Part shown: positions 19,202 to 28,579 of the stretch, one piece after another
Layout of the letters: every line of letters starts with the position of its first letter
How positions within the stretch are numbered: position 1 is the first letter of the stretch
Source of the DNA: Planctomycetaceae bacterium
Lineage (GTDB): Bacteria; Planctomycetota; Planctomycetia; Pirellulales; UBA1268
Direction: 5' to 3'
NCBI GenBank assembly: GCA_902629495.1
Contig: CACORA010000005.1
Location: 14,009-78,008 of the forward strand
DNA: 64,000 bases
The notes under the pieces: model-generated
What the model was told of the DNA's origin: nothing
Seen by the model: the letters and a program-made list of their open reading frames with translations, nothing else
Databases searched by the model: none
Made by a program: the position numbers and the translations under genes

Positions 19202-20596
19202 ATGTCTAATGAACGTAATAAAGTATCCGATAAGCAAGCATCTGTACCGTTGTGGATTGATGGTTTGCTTGCATCCGGTCTTCCGCGAAATGTTTTTCCT
19301 GAAGGTGCCGCAAACGCAGATACCGTTTGCGATGTACTGACTGAAGAACTGTTGCTCGATGGGAACAGTAAACAGAATCTTGCAACGTTTTGTCAGACAT
19401 GGGAAAGCCCTCAGGTTCATAAGTTGATGGATCTGGCGATTGATAAAAATCTTATTGATAAGGATGAGTATCCTCAGACGGCAGAGATTGAGCAGCGATG
19501 TGTCGCTATCCTCTCGGATCTATGGAATGCGCCAGGACAGCCGGTTGGCTGCTCAACAGTAGGCTCAAGTGAAGCTGCAATGTTGGGCGGGATGGCAGCC
19601 AAGTGGAGGTGGCGAGATCGTCAGAAAACAGCAGGGAAACCAACAGATCGTCCCAATATGGTGTGTGGCAGCGTTCAAATTTGCTGGAAAAAGTTTGCCC
19701 GTTATTGGGATATTGAAATGCGGGAAGTAGAGATGAAGCAAGGTCGTCTCTGTATGGAGCCCGATGATGTGCTAGCACAGGTTGATGAGAATACTATTTT
19801 TGTTGTACCGACACTTGGTGTGACATATCACGGACTTTATGAGGACGTTGCTGGCATTGCAACTGCCCTCGATGACCTGCAGAAGCGAACCGGGTTGGAT
19901 GTACCAATCCATGTTGATGCAGCAAGTGGTGGATTTGTTGCTCCATTCACTGATCCGGAACATGAGCTTTGGGATTTTCGTCTTCCCCGAGTCAAGTCGA
20001 TTAATGCGTCTGGCCATAAGTTTGGACTGGCCCCTCTTGGAGTTGGGTGGGTGCTCTGGAGGGAGCCTCAGGATCTCCCAGATGACTTGGTTTTCCATGT
20101 GAGTTATTTGGGTGGGGATATGCCGACATTTCAAATCAACTTTTCTCGACCAGCAGGGCAAGTGATTGCACAGTATTTTAATTATGTGCGACTTGGCCGA
20201 ATTGGTTATTCAACTATTCACAACGAGGCACACGCTGTCGCTCAATGGTGTGCAAAAAAAATCTCTGCAATTGATGGGTTTGAAATTATTCATGATGGAA
20301 ATCCAAAACATGGCATTCCGACTGTTGTGTGGACGCTTGCTGCTGATGCAAACAAACCATATACACTCTACGATCTTGCTGACCGTTTACGCATGCGAGG
20401 ATGGCAAGTACCCGCCTATCCATTTACGGGAGAGCTTGCACAACAAGGATTTCAACGAATTCTTGTGAAGCGAGATTTCAATCGGGAAATGGCTGATATC
20501 CTTATGCAGGATATGCAGCAGGCCATTGAGTATCTTGAAACGCATCCAACCAGAACTCCACGTTTACAGGCACAGGGTGGATACAACCACATGTGA
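19202..20596 (+). CDS. gadB: Glutamate decarboxylase, PLP-dependent
   Basis: I choose the ATG at 19202 because GAGGAGAG precedes it; a longer frame overlaps hss. The 464-residue product matches GadA/GadB (466 in E. coli), which converts glutamate to GABA and CO2 and consumes a proton. Landmarks are PRNVFPEGAANADTVCDVL, CSTVGSSEAAMLGG, HVDAASGGFVAPF, and the pyridoxal-phosphate lysine K273 in NASGHKFGLAPLGVGW. No glutamate/GABA antiporter gene is nearby, so a role other than acid resistance is possible. A lysine-rich calmodulin-type tail is absent. Confidence 0.93.
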   Translation: MSNERNKVSDKQASVPLWIDGLLASGLPRNVFPEGAANADTVCDVLTEELLLDGNSKQNLATFCQTWESPQVHKLMDLAIDKNLIDKDEYPQTAEIEQRCVAILSDLWNAPGQPVGCSTVGSSEAAMLGGMAAKWRWRDRQKTAGKPTDRPNMVCGSVQICWKKFARYWDIEMREVEMKQGRLCMEPDDVLAQVDENTIFVVPTLGVTYHGLYEDVAGIATALDDLQKRTGLDVPIHVDAASGGFVAPFTDPEHELWDFRLPRVKSINASGHKFGLAPLGVGWVLWREPQDLPDDLVFHVSYLGGDMPTFQINFSRPAGQVIAQYFNYVRLGRIGYSTIHNEAHAVAQWCAKKISAIDGFEIIHDGNPKHGIPTVVWTLAADANKPYTLYDLADRLRMRGWQVPAYPFTGELAQQGFQRILVKRDFNREMADILMQDMQQAIEYLETHPTRTPRLQAQGGYNHM

Positions 20597-20600
20597 GATC

Positions 20601-21095
20601 ATGTTGGATGACCTTTCAAGTCTCATTTCACAACTACATTCAAACGACTCATCGATTCGTGCATCAGCCGCAGAGTCGATATGCCATTTAGGCGCTGATG
20701 CCTTGCCAGCAACTATTGCATTGGTGAAAGCGTGTGCCGATAAGAATAGCGATGTACGTGAATGGGCTGTGGCAGCGCTGGAAGATATTGGACCGCCGTC
20801 CACGGCATCTATTCCACACCTTACCTTGATGATTGGTGATACAGATCCGCTTGTGGAGTACTGGGTAATTACGTTGCTCGGGAGGTGTAGAGAAAATGCA
20901 ATGAATGCAGTTCCAGATCTCATGGCAAGCATTGATTCCAAAAAAGATCTCGCTGTTCGTCAGCGGGCGTTATGGGCTCTTTGCAAAATAAGACCGCCTC
21001 TTGTGGTAGTTCAGGATGTTTTGGAAAAGGTTGCTGGTCATGACGATCCACGGCTATCTGACATGGCTCAACGGGTCATCATGAGTCTGAAGTAG
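20601..21095 (+). CDS. HEAT-repeat protein
   Basis: From the ATG at 20601 the product is 164 residues of short alpha-helical repeats of about 30-35 residues. Repeats such as SSIRASAAESICHLGADALPAT, NSDVREWAVAALEDIGPPST and DPLVEYWVITLLGR are classic HEAT/PBS-lyase-type units. It has no signal peptide. Such proteins are usually interaction scaffolds; the partner is unknown. It begins 4 bases after the gadB stop and probably belongs to the hss-gadB transcript. An upstream in-frame ATG at 20526, inside gadB, is possible but would overlap by 71 bases. Confidence 0.8.
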   Translation: MLDDLSSLISQLHSNDSSIRASAAESICHLGADALPATIALVKACADKNSDVREWAVAALEDIGPPSTASIPHLTLMIGDTDPLVEYWVITLLGRCRENAMNAVPDLMASIDSKKDLAVRQRALWALCKIRPPLVVVQDVLEKVAGHDDPRLSDMAQRVIMSLK

Positions 21096-21124
21096 GAATA
21101 CCAACTTCTGGGTAACGGCCCGCT

Positions 21125-21145
21125 TCCCTGCCGATATATCAGGGA
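21125..21145. repeat. Stem-loop before the EEP-family gene
   Basis: TCCCTG and CAGGGA form a perfect 6-bp stem with a 9-base loop, ending 12 bases before the GTG start at 21158 and just upstream of GGGAGGTAGGA. It could influence translation of that gene or end the upstream transcript; no T-tract follows. Confidence 0.3.
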
Positions 21146-21157
21146 TGGGAGGTAGGA

Positions 21158-22348
21158 GTGTCGAAGAAAAAAAAATCCAAGAAAAGAAGACCATCATCAT
21201 CCCTTAAGTCGATGTGGCTTGCGCTCACAACCATTGTTTCAATCATCGGAGGGACCGGTTTGTCAGGATGGGTCAACCCCAAGCTGCCAGTCATTGGTCC
21301 CATTGTGACGGCAGTTGTTTCAATGGCAGTGAACAGTTCGCATGCAGCGCCACCTGGGATTCAAAATAATTCTATGCAGCAAGCACCATCTCCTGTACAG
21401 GTGCGCAGTGGATGGAGCGGTACAGTGTCGCAGTGGGTTGGGGCATCATCTTCTATACCAATTCAGCCACATCAACCACTTCCTGCACAGAACGCACCTG
21501 GAGCATCACGGTTAGGCTCAGGCACTCCACTCGCTGTACCCGTTCAAAATCAGACGACCCTGCATGGTAAGCCGACTGACGCTGTTCTCATATGCAGTTT
21601 TAATATTCAAGTTTTTGGTGAATCAAAACTTGGAAAACCAGATGTCGTTAATGTATTGACGCAAGTTGTACGCATGTTTGATATCGTTGCCATTCAAGAA
21701 GTTCGAGCAAAATCAGACTCTATTGTGCCAACATTTGTGCAAGCAGTGAATGCAGACGGCAGTCAATATCATTGGGTCATTGGACCAAGGCTTGGACGTA
21801 CATCAAGTAAAGAACAATATACATTCGTTTATGATACTACTCGTGTTGAGGTGGATTCTACGACACTTGGGACAGCTCCGAACCCAAAGGATTTACTTCA
21901 TCGTCCACCGATGTTTGCACGATTTCGAACACGTGCAAGCCCACCGGAAGCAGCATTTTCATTTTGGTTAGTTGATATCCACACTGATCCTGACGAAGTG
22001 CCACAGGAAGTCAATGCATTAGCGGATGTATTTGTTGCTATGCAGCAAGCACGATCGGATGAGGATGATGTCATTCTCTTGGGAGATTTGAATGCTGCAC
22101 CGAAACAGTTTGGTCGTATAGCGACAATCCCAAACATTACATGGGCAGTGTCGGGCACAACGACAAACACTCGTCGGAGCAAGACATATGACAATATTGT
22201 TTTTAGCCAGCTTGCCACGAGGGAATATCAGGGAAGGTGGGGGGTCCTCGATTTGCAAAGTACGTTTGGACTATCTCTTGATGCGGCATTAAGGGTCTCT
22301 GACCATAATCCTGTATGGGCCTCATTTTCACCGTGGGAAGTACGTTAG
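21158..22348 (+). CDS. Endonuclease/exonuclease/phosphatase-family protein, membrane-linked
   Basis: The 396-residue protein starts at GTG after GGGAGGTAGGA. A Lys/Arg-rich N-terminus (residues 2-14) leads into hydrophobic segments (about 20-62), so it is exported or membrane-anchored. A Pro/Gln-rich linker follows. The catalytic domain (about 145-396) has the DNase I-like signature: FNIQVFG (Asn), IQEVR (Glu181), LGDLNAAP (Asp/Asn), and SDHNPVWASF at the C-terminus. Such enzymes cleave nucleic acids or phosphoesters with metal. It may act as an extracytoplasmic nuclease; that is an inference. It converges with crcB, only 4 bases apart. Confidence 0.85.
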   Translation: MSKKKKSKKRRPSSSLKSMWLALTTIVSIIGGTGLSGWVNPKLPVIGPIVTAVVSMAVNSSHAAPPGIQNNSMQQAPSPVQVRSGWSGTVSQWVGASSSIPIQPHQPLPAQNAPGASRLGSGTPLAVPVQNQTTLHGKPTDAVLICSFNIQVFGESKLGKPDVVNVLTQVVRMFDIVAIQEVRAKSDSIVPTFVQAVNADGSQYHWVIGPRLGRTSSKEQYTFVYDTTRVEVDSTTLGTAPNPKDLLHRPPMFARFRTRASPPEAAFSFWLVDIHTDPDEVPQEVNALADVFVAMQQARSDEDDVILLGDLNAAPKQFGRIATIPNITWAVSGTTTNTRRSKTYDNIVFSQLATREYQGRWGVLDLQSTFGLSLDAALRVSDHNPVWASFSPWEVR

Positions 22349-22352
22349 GCTG

Positions 22353-22724
22353 CTATGATCCAAGACGTATACCAGCCCAGACGGCCAAGACACCCAGTGT
22401 ATTCGTTGAGAGCATATACAATAAGGCAAACCCTATTCGTCCATCGCTGACTAGTTGAGCTGATTGAAAGGCAAAGCTTGAGTATGTTGTAAATCCCCCT
22501 AGCAGTCCAATAAGTAAGACAAGTTCATATTCTGTCGGTAAGGTATTGACGCGTGCGAGCGCCGCGAGTCCGCCGAATGCAAAGGAACCCAGAATATTCA
22601 CCACAAATGTGCCCCATAGGCCTGTTCCTAGGCACCACACAGAGAGAGTGGTGCAACCTGCTCGAAGTAAAGTGCCAATGGCGCCTGCGCCCCCGATGAG
22701 CAAGGCATTGATAATTAGGGACAT
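22353..22724 (-). CDS. crcB: Fluoride channel CrcB/Fluc
   Basis: The 123-residue, four-helix membrane protein matches the Fluc fluoride exporter, which functions as a dual-topology dimer. Family landmarks are GGAGAIGTLLR at residues 11-21, the NILGSFAFG segment (conserved Asn), and GLLGGFTTYSSF (conserved GxxTTxSTF-type break). The upstream region (about 22725-22800) shows no recognisable fluoride riboswitch. It is transcribed toward the EEP gene. Confidence 0.93.
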   Translation of the reverse strand: MSLIINALLIGGAGAIGTLLRAGCTTLSVWCLGTGLWGTFVVNILGSFAFGGLAALARVNTLPTEYELVLLIGLLGGFTTYSSFAFQSAQLVSDGRIGFALLYMLSTNTLGVLAVWAGIRLGS

Positions 22725-22837
22725 AGAAAGACTCCCGGGTAATTTGGGTAACTGAGTAAAGATAAAACCAAATTCAGCCTACGTGCGTATAGTTCAACGA
22801 GTCTCAAGTAAAAGCAACAACCAAGGAGGGTTGAATC

Positions 22838-22972
22838 ATGGATCCACATTTCAATGAGTATTTGTCAGCAGTGCAATGCATGCAAGAAATGTATGGTGAG
22901 ACAGCAGAAGATGTGCCCAGTGAATTTCAACAGGAACGAGTTGTCGAGGTATCAGAAGCAGTCATAAGCTAG
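22838..22972 (+). CDS. Candidate small protein, 44 codons, strong SD
   Basis: ATG at 22838 is preceded by a perfect AAGGAGG (22823-22829) at 8-base spacing, the strongest ribosome site in the window. The frame runs 44 codons to TAG. The product is acidic, with Glu-rich helical text such as QEMYGETAEDVP and ERVVEVSEA, and no membrane segment. I do not recognise a family. It lies alone between divergent crcB and convergent DUF3500. The ribosome site makes it more credible than a chance frame, but expression is not proven. Confidence 0.5.
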   Translation: MDPHFNEYLSAVQCMQEMYGETAEDVPSEFQQERVVEVSEAVIS

Positions 22973-23047
22973 CAGTGCATGCAACGACTGTAAAAAGCTC
23001 AATCCCGCCGAAGAGACCATCTATCGAACTCACATTGAATCTGTTTT

Positions 23048-24241
23048 CTACTCATTGTGAGGTTGCAGGTTGTGGTGGGTTTGATAATGTTGCTGAAGAA
23101 GATCTTTGCCATAATCGTTCCCATTTGGTGTACGAATGACGGCATGAATATGATCACGAGAAGGCTCCTGAGATCGGAACGGAGCTACTCGACGTTGATG
23201 ATCAAACTCAATGAGAAGAACGGGGCTGTGAATTCGGTAGTAGAAAACGCCATCCTTTTGAGTGTCACCAATCCATGCAAAATACGTTTCATCAAGATGC
23301 TTTTTCACTTCATCCATTTTTATCTTCGCATGGCCTTTTCGAAGAGTGCCGATGTACTCCTCAATGACATCAAGAAGGAAAGTTTTTTGTTTTTCATTCA
23401 GCCTTTCAGCTGGTATGCCCGCATAGTCGAGATCAAGATTATCTTGGTAGGCCTGTGCCAGTGCATTATTTCCAAGCTTGGACGTTGAAAGGATAGCTTC
23501 TTTCTTCTGTTCATCAGTGAGTGACGCTACAAGTGCGAATCCTTTGTTCTGTTCCTGCTGCATTACAGATGTTCCTCGAAATCGTCCTGTTATCGCATGA
23601 ACTGGCTCACTCCCGATAAAGACAGGGGACATCACTACCTGATCCCCCAAGACAAAATAGTTGATCACAAGATGATGGCCATCAATTTGCCATCCCCATG
23701 GTTCAGTCAGTGAAGGAGTTCCCATGATTGTGATCCAGTAAAGCCATTCTCCATATTCATCAAAGTTTTCCGCAAGTTCGGCGAGGGTGCCATTGAGTTT
23801 CATGATGTCTTGCGATTGCTTCAGGCCTTTTGCACTCAGGCTGGCCTTGAGGAGACCAAAGGCTAATGTGCGTTGTTGATCTGACATGTCATTAAATCCG
23901 ACACCTTGTCTTTTCATAAAATGTCGGTTGTCCCAGAGTTGCCATTCCTTATCATCGATTGGAAAAAGAGTAAGCCTTCTTTGTTCTTCAGAAAGGCCAT
24001 CAAGGAATAACTGAGCTGCTTCAACGATCGGCTTTGTGCTGACGCCGGTAGAGGCAATGTTGAACAAGCCTTCCTGCTTAGCACCACCTGCAAAAATCCC
24101 ACGATAGGGCTGCACTGTCATATTTCTATTTCCACGGCGTGGACGGCGTGACGGCGGTTGTGCAAAGGCGGCAGCATCGGCGGCGATGATCACAAGAAGT
24201 GTGCACGTGAAAAATAAATACTTTTGCATTTTTGAATCCAT
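23048..24241 (-). CDS. DUF3500 family secreted protein
   Basis: The 397-residue protein has a signal peptide (residues 1-28, ending AFAQ), a short Arg-rich segment, then a DUF3500 domain filling the rest. Typical text includes LSEEQRRLTLFPIDDKEW, WGWQIDGHHLVINYFVLG and YYRIHSPVLLIEFDH. The domain has no established biochemical role. It is the last gene of the run PSD1-DUF1501-DUF3500, starting 36 bases after the DUF1501 stop. The position suggests action with those exported proteins. Confidence 0.85.
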   Translation of the reverse strand: MDSKMQKYLFFTCTLLVIIAADAAAFAQPPSRRPRRGNRNMTVQPYRGIFAGGAKQEGLFNIASTGVSTKPIVEAAQLFLDGLSEEQRRLTLFPIDDKEWQLWDNRHFMKRQGVGFNDMSDQQRTLAFGLLKASLSAKGLKQSQDIMKLNGTLAELAENFDEYGEWLYWITIMGTPSLTEPWGWQIDGHHLVINYFVLGDQVVMSPVFIGSEPVHAITGRFRGTSVMQQEQNKGFALVASLTDEQKKEAILSTSKLGNNALAQAYQDNLDLDYAGIPAERLNEKQKTFLLDVIEEYIGTLRKGHAKIKMDEVKKHLDETYFAWIGDTQKDGVFYYRIHSPVLLIEFDHQRRVAPFRSQEPSRDHIHAVIRTPNGNDYGKDLLQQHYQTHHNLQPHNE

Positions 24242-24277
24242 ATGATGTATCTGGAAAAGGAAGAGAATCCGATAACC

Positions 24278-25786
24278 TCATGTGTTGATGATGTCATGGA
24301 TGACATGGCCATGTACGTTTGTAAGGCGACGTTCAAGTCCATTATGGTAAAAGGTGAGTCGTTCGTGATCGAGACCCATTAAATGAAGAAGTGTGGCATT
24401 GAAGTCGTAGACAGTTTGCGTATTGATTTTTGCTTTGAATCCAAATTCGTCACTCTGACCATGGCTATGCCCTTTTTTTACTCCTGCTCCCGTAAGAAAA
24501 CAGGTGAAGGCACCTGGGTTATGATCACGCCCAGTTCCATTCGCTTGCAGGAATGGCATCCGTCCAAACTCAGTCGCCCACACCACAAGCGTGTGATCAA
24601 GAAGACCACGTTGTTTCATGTCAGCAAGTAAAGCCGCCGTAGGCTGATCCATGATCTCAGCCTGCATTGCATGCGTTTTCAGTATGTCAGAGTGAGAGTC
24701 CCAGTTCGTGATGCCATTACCACCGGATGGATCACTGCCATTGAAAAGTTGAACAACACGAACACCTTTTTCAACAAGACGTCTTGCAAGAATGCAATTT
24801 TTTGCATATTCGCGACGAAGATCACTCCCTTGATTGACGCCATAAGCAGTCAATGTTTTCTCTGTTTCACCGGAGAGATCCATGACATCAGGAACGGAAG
24901 TTTGCATCCGTCCTGCTAACTCATAGCTTGCAATACGGCCTGCAAGGTTGGCATCTCCTGGATACTTTTCAAGGTGTGAAGCATTGAGTCGCTTGAGTAA
25001 ATCAAGCGCCATTCTATCGTCTTCAGAACGTAGACTCTCAGGTCGTCTCAGATTATTTGGCGGATTCTTTGCATTGAAGTCGGTTCCTTGAAATGCAGCC
25101 GGCAGGAAACCATTCCCAAAATTATTCTTTCCGCTCCGCGCCAAACCGCGTGGATCATTAATCGCGACAAACGCAGGAAGTTCTTGATCCTCCGTTCCAA
25201 GTGCATACGTGACCCATGCACCGAATGATGGAAAACCTTCCATCGTAAATCCTGTATTCATAAAGTTTTCACCCTGAGGGTGAGCGCTCGTATCGGTTGT
25301 CAGAGAATGCAGGAAGCAGAAATCATCGACCTGTTCAGCGAGATTGGGGAGTAACTCCGACACCATCTTGCCAGTTTCACCACGTGGCTTAAAGTCCCAA
25401 AATGGTTTGGCAATGTTTCCACTTGGGCCCTCAAATGTGACAGCCGGTAACCCAGGTGGCTTCTGTCCATGAAATTTGAAGAGTGCTGGTTTGTAATCGA
25501 ATGTATCAACGTGACTTACAGCACCAGGAAGATAAATGACCAATACTTGTCGAGCTAGGGTTTTGAAGTGTGGCGGACGTGGCAAGTAGGGATTATTTGG
25601 GTCAATATCTGGACGAATAGGTGTTTTTCCACTGAAGCCGGTAGATGTTTCTGCAAGTAATCCCTCTTTACAGAGCAGAGCAGTCAGTCCAAGTCCTGCA
25701 GCCGAAAGACCAGATGTTCCAAGAAATTCACGGCGGTTCAATAAATGACGCCCGTGAAGCGATAGTTTTTCTGGGTTCGACATCAA
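24278..25786 (-). CDS. DUF1501 protein, Tat-exported
   Basis: The 502-residue protein carries a twin-arginine signal, NRREFLGTSGLSAAGLG (about residues 17-33), so it is exported folded, often with a bound cofactor. The body is DUF1501, grouped with the alkaline-phosphatase-like superfamily that also includes sulfatases. Landmarks are SHVDTFDYKP, HSLTTDTSAHPQGENFMNTGF, NWDSHSDI, WATEFGRMP and GRDHNPGAFT. Function is unproven. It begins 6 bases after the PSCyt1/PSD1 gene, the usual planctomycete pairing. Confidence 0.92.
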   Translation of the reverse strand: MMSNPEKLSLHGRHLLNRREFLGTSGLSAAGLGLTALLCKEGLLAETSTGFSGKTPIRPDIDPNNPYLPRPPHFKTLARQVLVIYLPGAVSHVDTFDYKPALFKFHGQKPPGLPAVTFEGPSGNIAKPFWDFKPRGETGKMVSELLPNLAEQVDDFCFLHSLTTDTSAHPQGENFMNTGFTMEGFPSFGAWVTYALGTEDQELPAFVAINDPRGLARSGKNNFGNGFLPAAFQGTDFNAKNPPNNLRRPESLRSEDDRMALDLLKRLNASHLEKYPGDANLAGRIASYELAGRMQTSVPDVMDLSGETEKTLTAYGVNQGSDLRREYAKNCILARRLVEKGVRVVQLFNGSDPSGGNGITNWDSHSDILKTHAMQAEIMDQPTAALLADMKQRGLLDHTLVVWATEFGRMPFLQANGTGRDHNPGAFTCFLTGAGVKKGHSHGQSDEFGFKAKINTQTVYDFNATLLHLMGLDHERLTFYHNGLERRLTNVHGHVIHDIINT

Positions 25787-25792
25787 GCTACC

Positions 25793-28579
25793 TTAGGGGA
25801 GAAATGCAAATTCATTTGAATTAATGAGAGCCCGACAAACCATTGAAAGATCATTATGGTCAATGAGTTTCGAACATGCATCTCGTTCGTCTGTTGTTGG
25901 CTGTCGACCAAGCAAAAGCTCAAAACAGCGAGTGATTGCCTTAGAAGCACTCCCTTTGCAGTCATTTGTGGCGCGTTGGGCTATTTGCCGAGACTGATCA
26001 ATGACAAAAGTACTATTCATCAGATTGAGTGCCTGAAGCGGAGTGGTTGAGATTGGTCGCTTGGCACGAACCTGTCCGCAGTCTGGAAAATCAAAAGCCG
26101 TGAAAAGCTGGTCATCTACGCGGCGCATACGCTCTTGATAGATCATCCTCCGCCATGTCTGAGGGCCGTTATTGTCGATCACTTTCCATTGGGCATATGT
26201 TTTCTTTTCATTGTGGATGCGATAACTCCGTCCTCCCACCGCCAAATCGAGGTTGCCAGCAGCTTGGAGGATGGCATCACGAATGACCTCAGCTTCCATA
26301 CGCTTGGGAGGAAATCGCCAGAGAAGCTTTGAGTCTGCATCAATGCGCAGACCTTCCTCGTGGGGTTGACTGGATTGTTGAAACGCCTTGGAAAGAACCA
26401 TTTGACCAATGAGGGACTTCATCGACCATGCAGACGCCCCTTTTGTTTGTGGAGATACGAACTCAGCAGCAAGCCAATCGAGTAATTCTTTGTGTGAGGG
26501 CGATGCTCCAGCATGGCCAAAGTCACCAGTTGTCGACACGAGACCATTTCCAAAAATATGATGCCATATACGATTTACCATAACACGTGCTGTGAGTGGA
26601 TTTTCTGGATCCGTTATCCAATTTGCAAAGGCTCGTCTTCTTTGTGGCCCTGATGATTCAGATGTCATGCCAAGATCACCATTGAGCAGTAGTGGTGCCG
26701 CTGGAAAGATTTCATCGCGAGGGTTTTCAGGACTACCCCGGAGGAGAACACGTGTGACAACTGGATCAATCATCCGCCCAACAAAACTTGGACGTGGCCC
26801 TTCTTCCAAAAGTTGATTGATCAGCCCTTGAAGATGCCCCAGCAATGCTTTTCGTTCCGGATGAAGTTCAGGTAGTTTTTTATTGACATACCAAGAGCCA
26901 ACCCACGGCTGCCATTCATCATTGTCATCGAGAATCTCGATATCAAACTCATATCGAGGCAGACCAGGCTTCTTTTCTAGATAATCAGTGTCATAGAAGT
27001 ACTCACGATTATTACTCAGACGTAAGCGATTGATTGTTTCGGGCTGTGTCAATTCAAATTGAAGCCATGGTCTTTCCTCATCCTTTTCCACCTTTCCTCG
27101 CCAAACCATAGTGCCAAATTCACCATCATTTACACGATCAATAGGATTCCTATCCTCAACACCCTGTGATGGATATCCGGTAAGTTTTGTACCATTGCGT
27201 GTATGAGCAACATTCACATCCTCGGTAGAAAACAATTCTAACTCATCCAATGAGATGTTTGGCATTTTGAATTGGATACGTATGGCTTTGGTTGTCACTG
27301 GTTTAAAATGTAATTCTCGATAGGCACCCCAGTTTTCTTCCCAACCTCCAAATTGACGTAGTGCTTTTCGTTGAGATGCAATCTGCTTCCATAGTTGACT
27401 TCCTCTTTGCTGAAGAGGATGAAGCTCGGAATACTCAGGCTGTCGACTTCCAAACTCAATATCCTGAAAGACTGCAGTCATTGCGTAGTAGTCGCGAATG
27501 GTGACCGGATCGAACTTATGGTTGTGGCAGCGAGCACACCCAATCGTTACACCTAACACAGACGCACCAATGGTCTGAATTATTTCATCCATTCGATCAG
27601 CACGCGCCTGACGAATGGCTGATGGTTCCCTGCCAACAGTGGCTGCAGGCACATGTGGGCCAGCTACGAGAAAGCCCGTTGCCTCACCAACACCCATCGT
27701 GTCACCAGCAATCTGCTCACAAAGAAATTGGTCATAGGGTTTATCATCGTTGAATGAACGAATGACGTAATCACGATAGACCCAGGCGTTCTTTCGGTAG
27801 AGATTTGCTTCAGAACCATTTGTTTCTGCCCACCGAATCACATCAAGCCAGTGTTGGGCCCAGCGCTCGCCAAAATGAGGTGATGCAAGTAACCCTGACA
27901 CAGCATCCCGATATGCGCTTTCGGGATTGTCTTTCCATGCATCAAGAAACACATTGTTTTCTTTGAGTGTTGGTGGAAGGCCAGTCAGTACGATCGATAC
28001 ACGACGCAAAAGAACACGAGGATTTGCAGAGTGAGAATATGTCAGATTGTGTTGCTCCAACTCTTTCAAGACAAATGCATCAATAGGATTCTTGGTCGAT
28101 TGAGGTGTACCGACCACAGGCACTGTTGGACGGGTAACAGGCTGAAACGACCAGAGATCTACCTCTTCTTGTCCTACATCATCCATTTGACCTGGCCAGA
28201 TGGCACCGTCTGCAATCCAACGTTCAATGAGATCAATTTCATGTGAGGGAATACGATCTTCATCTGGAGGCATCGTGTTATCGGCATCCAGATGCTTGAC
28301 GACATCCAGAAGATAACTTTTTTCTGGATGATTTGGCACAACGGCTGCGAGGCCAGAGTTACCACCTCGTAGCATACTGACACGTTTATCAAGACGAAGG
28401 CCGGACTCAGGTTCATCTTTGCTGTGACAGTCCCAACACCGCTGTTCTAAGATCGGTACAATATCCCGCTCGAATGCAATGTCGTCAGCATGTACTGATA
28501 CAACGAAAAGCGTTGTGGATAACCCAACGAAGATTGCTCGGTGCATCAACACGAATTTCAGAAATAGGTTAGTCCGCAT
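25793..28579 (-). CDS. PSCyt1-DUF1549-DUF1553 (PSD1) heme protein with discoidin-like insert
   Basis: I start at MRTNLFLKF, which overlaps the upstream gene by 11 bases; the 928-residue product has a signal peptide of about 31 residues. Order: PSCyt1 cytochrome domain with C48-W-D-C51-H52; DUF1549 with LTGLPP, HWLDVIRWAE and a second motif C348-A-R-C351-H352 in the CHNHKFDPV signature; a beta-rich insert (about 450-565, with TGYPSQGVEDRNPIDRVNDG and PWLQFEL) that looks like a discoidin/F5-8C carbohydrate-binding module; then DUF1553 (PSD1) from about 650 with NPLTARVMVNRIWHHIFG. The protein is probably a periplasmic or outer-membrane electron carrier/oxidoreductase. It is followed by its DUF1501 partner. 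Confidence 0.92.
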   Translation of the reverse strand: MRTNLFLKFVLMHRAIFVGLSTTLFVVSVHADDIAFERDIVPILEQRCWDCHSKDEPESGLRLDKRVSMLRGGNSGLAAVVPNHPEKSYLLDVVKHLDADNTMPPDEDRIPSHEIDLIERWIADGAIWPGQMDDVGQEEVDLWSFQPVTRPTVPVVGTPQSTKNPIDAFVLKELEQHNLTYSHSANPRVLLRRVSIVLTGLPPTLKENNVFLDAWKDNPESAYRDAVSGLLASPHFGERWAQHWLDVIRWAETNGSEANLYRKNAWVYRDYVIRSFNDDKPYDQFLCEQIAGDTMGVGEATGFLVAGPHVPAATVGREPSAIRQARADRMDEIIQTIGASVLGVTIGCARCHNHKFDPVTIRDYYAMTAVFQDIEFGSRQPEYSELHPLQQRGSQLWKQIASQRKALRQFGGWEENWGAYRELHFKPVTTKAIRIQFKMPNISLDELELFSTEDVNVAHTRNGTKLTGYPSQGVEDRNPIDRVNDGEFGTMVWRGKVEKDEERPWLQFELTQPETINRLRLSNNREYFYDTDYLEKKPGLPRYEFDIEILDDNDEWQPWVGSWYVNKKLPELHPERKALLGHLQGLINQLLEEGPRPSFVGRMIDPVVTRVLLRGSPENPRDEIFPAAPLLLNGDLGMTSESSGPQRRRAFANWITDPENPLTARVMVNRIWHHIFGNGLVSTTGDFGHAGASPSHKELLDWLAAEFVSPQTKGASAWSMKSLIGQMVLSKAFQQSSQPHEEGLRIDADSKLLWRFPPKRMEAEVIRDAILQAAGNLDLAVGGRSYRIHNEKKTYAQWKVIDNNGPQTWRRMIYQERMRRVDDQLFTAFDFPDCGQVRAKRPISTTPLQALNLMNSTFVIDQSRQIAQRATNDCKGSASKAITRCFELLLGRQPTTDERDACSKLIDHNDLSMVCRALINSNEFAFLP

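Noticed and set aside
22725..22800. Possible fluoride riboswitch before crcB
   Set aside because: The conserved GGNGAUGG/CGCC core and GAUGAUGCC-type segment are absent on the minus strand.
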